NCBI GenBank assembly: GCA_001913845.2
Contig: MKGP02000067.1
Span: forward strand, 34,005-98,004
Direction of reading: 5' to 3'
Length of the DNA: 64,000 nt
Source of the DNA: Limnothrix sp. CACIAM 69d
GTDB taxonomy: Bacteria; Cyanobacteriota; Cyanobacteriia; CACIAM-69d
Notes under the pieces: generated by a model
The model's database searches: none
What the model was told of the DNA's origin: nothing
The model's input: the letters and a program-made list of their open reading frames with translations, nothing else
Made by a program: the position numbers and the translations under genes
Shown here: positions 60,846-64,000 of the stretch, piece after piece
Layout of the letters: each line of letters starts with the position of its first letter
Position numbering within the stretch: the first letter of the stretch is position 1

Positions 60846-62627
60846 CTAGAGAATTTTGAGTAGGTAGACCCAGAAGATTAGGATCCCAACCCAAACTTCA
60901 ATAGCGAGATCTGGGATGCTTTTAGCCCAAGCCGAATATTGATTCGGTGGTAGCCAGCTCACGGCTATTTCGAGGTGTTGGTGCAGGAAAACCCAAGCCA
61001 GAACGATGAGCGCTAGCCAGATTAGTTTTTTAGCTTTGTCAGCGAGCTTTGACGAGGTTTTCTGATCAACAACTGTTTTTTTGCGAACTGCTTTACTACG
61101 AAGCTCGATCGTTGTCAGATCGGAAAGTTCGGCAACTTTTTCTGTGAGTTGCATCACAATGCCATTGATGCCAAGCTGCTTAAGCTGAAGTTGACTGCGC
61201 TTAACGGCACCTCGAAAATATCCGCCAACGAGACTCATGTAATCTGCGTTGGGAATTAGATAGTTCAAGGAAGCATCCATCAAGCCCCAGGTGCGGAAGA
61301 CTCGCAGCAATTGCCAACTGGAGGAAATGCGGTTCTTGCGCATGACTGTTCCAATTTGAACACCGATCGAGCCGATCGACTTCTCATTGTATGAAAGACT
61401 GCGGATGTTCATTTTGGCATCCCACTGACGATAGCACTGGGTGAGCTGCGTTTTGACGTTTTCAATGTCTCCTGCGGGTAGGGAATCGCACAACATCAAA
61501 CTGTAATCCAGTGCTCGATCGTAGTCCCGTTCTCCAAGGGCCTGCATACTGCGCCGGTAGTAGCGCAGAAAGTGGGAATCGAGACTGCCGATCGCCCCCA
61601 AATCAATGAGGCAAATGTGGCTATCTCGCAACAGCATGACGTTGCCAGGATGCAAGTCCCCATGGAACAGGTTATCTTCCAGCATTTGGCGGAAGAAACT
61701 TTCAAAAAGGCGCTTTCCCACCAACTTCGGATCAATATTGTTGAGTCGAAGAATCTTTTCCAGATATTCGGGATCAGTGCTGGCGGCACGGATATAATCT
61801 GACATCAAGATGCCAGGAATATATTCCATGGTCAGGACTTTTTTGGTGCTGTAATCACCAATCACAGCGGGAACATAGATGTTGTGCTCCCTGAGCGTCT
61901 CCGTCATCCGCTCCAGGTTGGATGATTCGTAGCGATAATCAATTTCCTCCTGAATCATTTGATCAAGCTCTAGGCTGATGTTGTCCCAATCCACATAGCT
62001 CTGTAGCTTCAGCTTCTTGATGAGGGAGAGCAAGAAGCGGATGAGTTGTAGATCTTGACCAAATTTTTCTTCGACATCTGGGCGCTGAACCTTAACAGCA
62101 ACCACACCCGGAAAGGACGGGATTCGGGCCCTGTGGACTTGCGAGATTGACGCAGCCGCAAAGGGCCGCTCTTCAAACTCGATGAATATCCTTTCCAGCG
62201 GGAGACCTAATTCCTCTTGGATAATTTGCCGAACATAGTCCAGGGAAAACCCATAGGATCGATCCTGAAGCTTGGAAAGTTCTTGGCAAATTTCGGCGGG
62301 GAAGAGATCCAAGCGAAGCGACAGGAGCTGACCCACCTTAATCAGCAATCCCCCCAGCTTTTCGATGGAGAACCGAATATCCCGAGCCAGCTCTGTTTTA
62401 AGGTTGGCCGCCCCCATCGCGTTCTTGAGGGAGTACTTGAGGGTCAGCCGAGAAACCTCGTACAGCACCAAAACGATTCGGTTCTTCAGGAAGCTTAAGT
62501 CGTTGACCGGGAGCAGTCGCTGCTCTGGCGGCAATTCCAGTGGGATAGGAATCAGATCGGGCTGAATCATTAAATTTGCGCTGATGCTTGCACGGGACGA
62601 TCGGACACTTACGAAATCTGTCCCCAA
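60846..62627 (-). CDS. UbiB/ABC1 (AarF)-family atypical kinase-like protein
   Basis: 593 residues from a TTG at 62627, which has GGAG just upstream; the ATG at 62570 (574 aa) is a good alternative. Family motifs in order: KVGQ (residues 97-100), the Ala-rich nucleotide loop AAASISQVH (157-165), Lys179 in VAVKVQRP, the catalytic loop HGDLHPGN (322-329) and the metal-binding IDLG (341-344). Two hydrophobic segments at the C-terminus (LIWLALIVLAWVFL and WVGILIFWVYLL) anchor it in a membrane. Family members support prenylquinone or lipid metabolism, using ATP; the target here is unknown. Several copies per genome are normal in cyanobacteria, so a link to the polyketide is only positional. It lies 59 bp after the small gene upstream. 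Confidence 0.93.
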   Translation of the reverse strand: MGTDFVSVRSSRASISANLMIQPDLIPIPLELPPEQRLLPVNDLSFLKNRIVLVLYEVSRLTLKYSLKNAMGAANLKTELARDIRFSIEKLGGLLIKVGQLLSLRLDLFPAEICQELSKLQDRSYGFSLDYVRQIIQEELGLPLERIFIEFEERPFAAASISQVHRARIPSFPGVVAVKVQRPDVEEKFGQDLQLIRFLLSLIKKLKLQSYVDWDNISLELDQMIQEEIDYRYESSNLERMTETLREHNIYVPAVIGDYSTKKVLTMEYIPGILMSDYIRAASTDPEYLEKILRLNNIDPKLVGKRLFESFFRQMLEDNLFHGDLHPGNVMLLRDSHICLIDLGAIGSLDSHFLRYYRRSMQALGERDYDRALDYSLMLCDSLPAGDIENVKTQLTQCYRQWDAKMNIRSLSYNEKSIGSIGVQIGTVMRKNRISSSWQLLRVFRTWGLMDASLNYLIPNADYMSLVGGYFRGAVKRSQLQLKQLGINGIVMQLTEKVAELSDLTTIELRSKAVRKKTVVDQKTSSKLADKAKKLIWLALIVLAWVFLHQHLEIAVSWLPPNQYSAWAKSIPDLAIEVWVGILIFWVYLLKIL

Positions 62628-62686
62628 AACTCCAGCCTAAGCTTCAGCTCAGCAGCCTTTGGGGATGATTGCACATCAGTTCTTCA

Positions 62687-62902
62687 CTAGTCGTCGGAGG
62701 ATGCAACAACAACAAATACGGGGATGACGCTTTCGGGCAAGATTCCTTGGGCTTTCAGTTGTTCTAGGGCAACAGACACGTTGTCACAAATGAGACCTTT
62801 GCCGGAGTTCACCAATTCTTCGATGTCAGAGTTTGCCTGTGGCTCCATTTCAATAACAATCGGAAATTTCGAGGACTTTGTGCTATTTCCCATGACTGTC
62901 AC
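62687..62902 (-). CDS. Small uncharacterised protein (68-71 aa), homologous to the LamG protein's tail
   Basis: The frame can start at a GTG (62902) or, more likely, the ATG at 62893 (68 aa). It begins FPIVIEMEP after a short polar lead and ends VIPVFVVVASSDD. The tail of the protein at 59667-60605 shows the same order of features: FPI(V/I), an acidic strand, EEL...G.G(L/V)I, a Val/Leu helix ending QG, and PVFV. No signal peptide, membrane segment or cysteine pair is seen. I know no family name. It is 59 bp upstream of the UbiB-like gene and may share its transcript. Confidence 0.8.
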   Translation of the reverse strand: MTVMGNSTKSSKFPIVIEMEPQANSDIEELVNSGKGLICDNVSVALEQLKAQGILPESVIPVFVVVASSDD

Positions 62903-63568
62903 TGTTTACGTTGCTAACGGTCGGCGACGCTCTGTATTTGCACGCCTGCACTCCCCAGGTAGTGTACTCCAATTTTTTTGGAAAAGTCACCGTGAATTAT
63001 TTTTTTACAAGTTTTTGAAATTCTTTAATTTTATCTTAAACCGTATTCAAATATACAATTTTTCAGTCTTTGCACGTTTGATCGTTCTTGGCGTTTGATG
63101 AATGTTTTTATACTTGAAAAATCTTGATTTTCCTGCTTTTAGGTATCCTTAAGCACATAAAAACAGCATGAATGTAAAGCGATCAAATATTTCAGCAATC
63201 TATGATTGCCGCAAGCTTTCCTAATTAGTTTCATTAAACCCAAGAGACAGCCAACCGCCGTCGATCAATGGGGGCAAGACTTTCCAGATGAAGATTACGG
63301 AATAGGCTTCAGAATTGAGGAATAGACGAAAATGCAAAGATTATCTTTCGGCTGATTTCCGCTCTCTAATGAACGCGAAAGATGGGCGTTTTCTGAATCA
63401 ATTGGTGGCGTGGTGACAGATCACAGGCGATCGGGGGGTGACGAAGCGGAGGCGGAGAGCGGCGGAGAGTAAGCCAGGTATGAATCGGCGGGTTAAAACT
63501 CCGATTTTGGGGAGTACGGGTTTCTACTGATGCGAAAGGATTTGAAGGAGGTGGAGGCGATTAAAAAG
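62903..63568. other. 666-bp region without recognised genes
   Basis: The part from 62980 to about 63250 is AT-rich and should include the promoter of the small gene and the UbiB-like gene. The part from about 63360 to 63560 is richer in G+C and has low-complexity GGCGGAG-type runs. No gene, tRNA or cas remnant is recognisable. Confidence 0.5.
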
Positions 63569-63606
63569 GTGAGGTGGCGAATCTGATGACAGACTCACCA
63601 CCTCAC
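63569..63606 (-). terminator. Intrinsic terminator reading from the CRISPR array
   Basis: A 12-bp stem with one mismatch (GTGAGGTGGCGA, 63569-63580; TCACCACCTCAC, 63595-63606) with a 14-nt loop. On the minus strand it is followed by CTTTTTAA. It lies 54 bp beyond the outermost CRISPR repeat and could end the CRISPR transcript. Confidence 0.7.
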
Positions 63607-63645
63607 GGGATTGGAAGGTTTGGAACAGGACTGAAACGAGTGTTT

Positions 63646-63660
63646 TGCTGTGCTGTGCTG
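63646..63660. repeat. Pentanucleotide repeat (TGCTG x3) abutting the first CRISPR repeat
   Basis: Three exact copies of TGCTG run into the outermost CRISPR repeat. Confidence 0.85.
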
Positions 63661-64000
63661 TGCCCAACGCCTTACGGCATCAGAGGTTTGATCACTTGAC
63701 GCAATCAGCACCTCAACCTGTCCGGCCCAGTACGTGCTCAACGCCTTACGGCATCAGAGGTTTGATCACCGATTCCCATCTTTGCTTCAAGTATTCCGAG
63801 TAAATGTGCTCAACGCCTTACGGCATCAGAGGTTTGATCACAATCGGGTTCCGCCCTGCGCGGATCAGCGTGTTTGTGCTCAACGCCTTACGGCATCAGA
63901 GGTTTGATCACACTCCAGATGCGCTGGCTACGCTGCCCGGTTGTTATTGTGCTCAACGCCTTACGGCATCAGAGGTTTGATCACCCTTCCGCAAAATCTC
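63660..64000 (-). CRISPR. CRISPR array, five 36-bp repeats visible, continuing past the window
   Basis: Repeats lie at 63660-63695, 63734-63769, 63806-63841, 63876-63911 and 63949-63984. Spacers are 38, 36, 34 and 37 bp, with a fifth cut off by the window edge. Each repeat begins GTGCTCAACGCC and ends GAGGTTTGATCAC on the plus strand, with near-palindromic ends (GTGCTCAA against GTGATCAA) and a GCCTTACGGC hairpin core. Four copies are identical; the first has C for T at its fifth base. A decayed outer repeat usually marks the end far from the leader, so the leader and cas genes are probably to the right, with transcription on the minus strand towards the terminator at 63569-63606. The subtype cannot be told from the repeat alone. 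Confidence 0.95.

Noticed and set aside
62903..63660. Search for cas genes, tRNA or transposase remnants near the CRISPR array
   Set aside because: Nothing recognisable in either strand.

Overview
The window comes from a cyanobacterium. The octamer GCGATCGC (HIP1), typical of many cyanobacterial genomes, recurs hundreds of bases apart or closer through the coding sequence, and the proteins look cyanobacterial. I cannot name the genus. All convincing genes lie on the minus strand, so the reading order is from high coordinates to low. Everything from about 51.2 kb down to position 1 is one trans-acyltransferase (trans-AT) polyketide synthase (PKS) assembly line. It is cut off by the left edge of the window.

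Layout, in transcription order. (1) 63660-64000: the end of a CRISPR array with five repeats, with a probable minus-strand terminator at 63569-63606. No cas genes are in view. (2) 57.1-62.9 kb: a 68-71-residue protein of unknown family, a UbiB/ABC1-type kinase-like protein, a LamG-fold protein whose C-terminus is homologous to the small protein, a patatin-like lipase and a family-1 glycosyltransferase. (3) 56.2-56.5 kb: an orphan 105-residue protein followed by a hairpin terminator. (4) 51.2-55.9 kb: a stand-alone condensation-domain-like acyltransferase, a malonyl-type AT, an acyl-hydrolase-type AT and an Sfp-type phosphopantetheinyl transferase. (5) PKS A (2889 aa), a 1.25 kb gap, PKS B (5068 aa), and PKS C (at least 8693 aa, incomplete).

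The three PKS genes carry twelve ketosynthase (KS) domains and no internal AT. Loading must therefore be done in trans by the discrete AT at 53480-54352, after the phosphopantetheinyl transferase has activated the carrier proteins. Modules in order: M1 KS-DH-KR-ACP; M2 KS-KS0 // DH0-DH-KR-cMT-ACP-ACP-ER (split between PKS A and B); M3 KS-ACP; M4 KS-KR-ACP; M5 KS-DH // KR-cMT-ACP (split between PKS B and C); M6 KS-KR-cMT-ACP; M7 KS-cMT-ACP; M8 KS-DH-KR-cMT-ACP; M9 KS-KR-ACP; M10 KS-KR-ACP; M11 KS, cut. The inferred product is a long, reduced, heavily alpha-methylated polyketide, possibly glycosylated or acylated. No loading module, thioesterase, HMG-CoA-synthase cassette or O-methyltransferase is visible; these may lie to the left of the window or elsewhere.

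The most unusual points are these: the direct KS-KS0 tandem that ends PKS A, facing a degenerate DH that starts PKS B in AT-rich DNA; two nearly identical tandem ACPs followed by an ER; four successive methylating modules; a small uncharacterised domain that occurs both alone and fused to a LamG protein on either side of a UbiB-like gene; and AT-rich intergenic gaps filled with short 11-15 bp tandem repeats.
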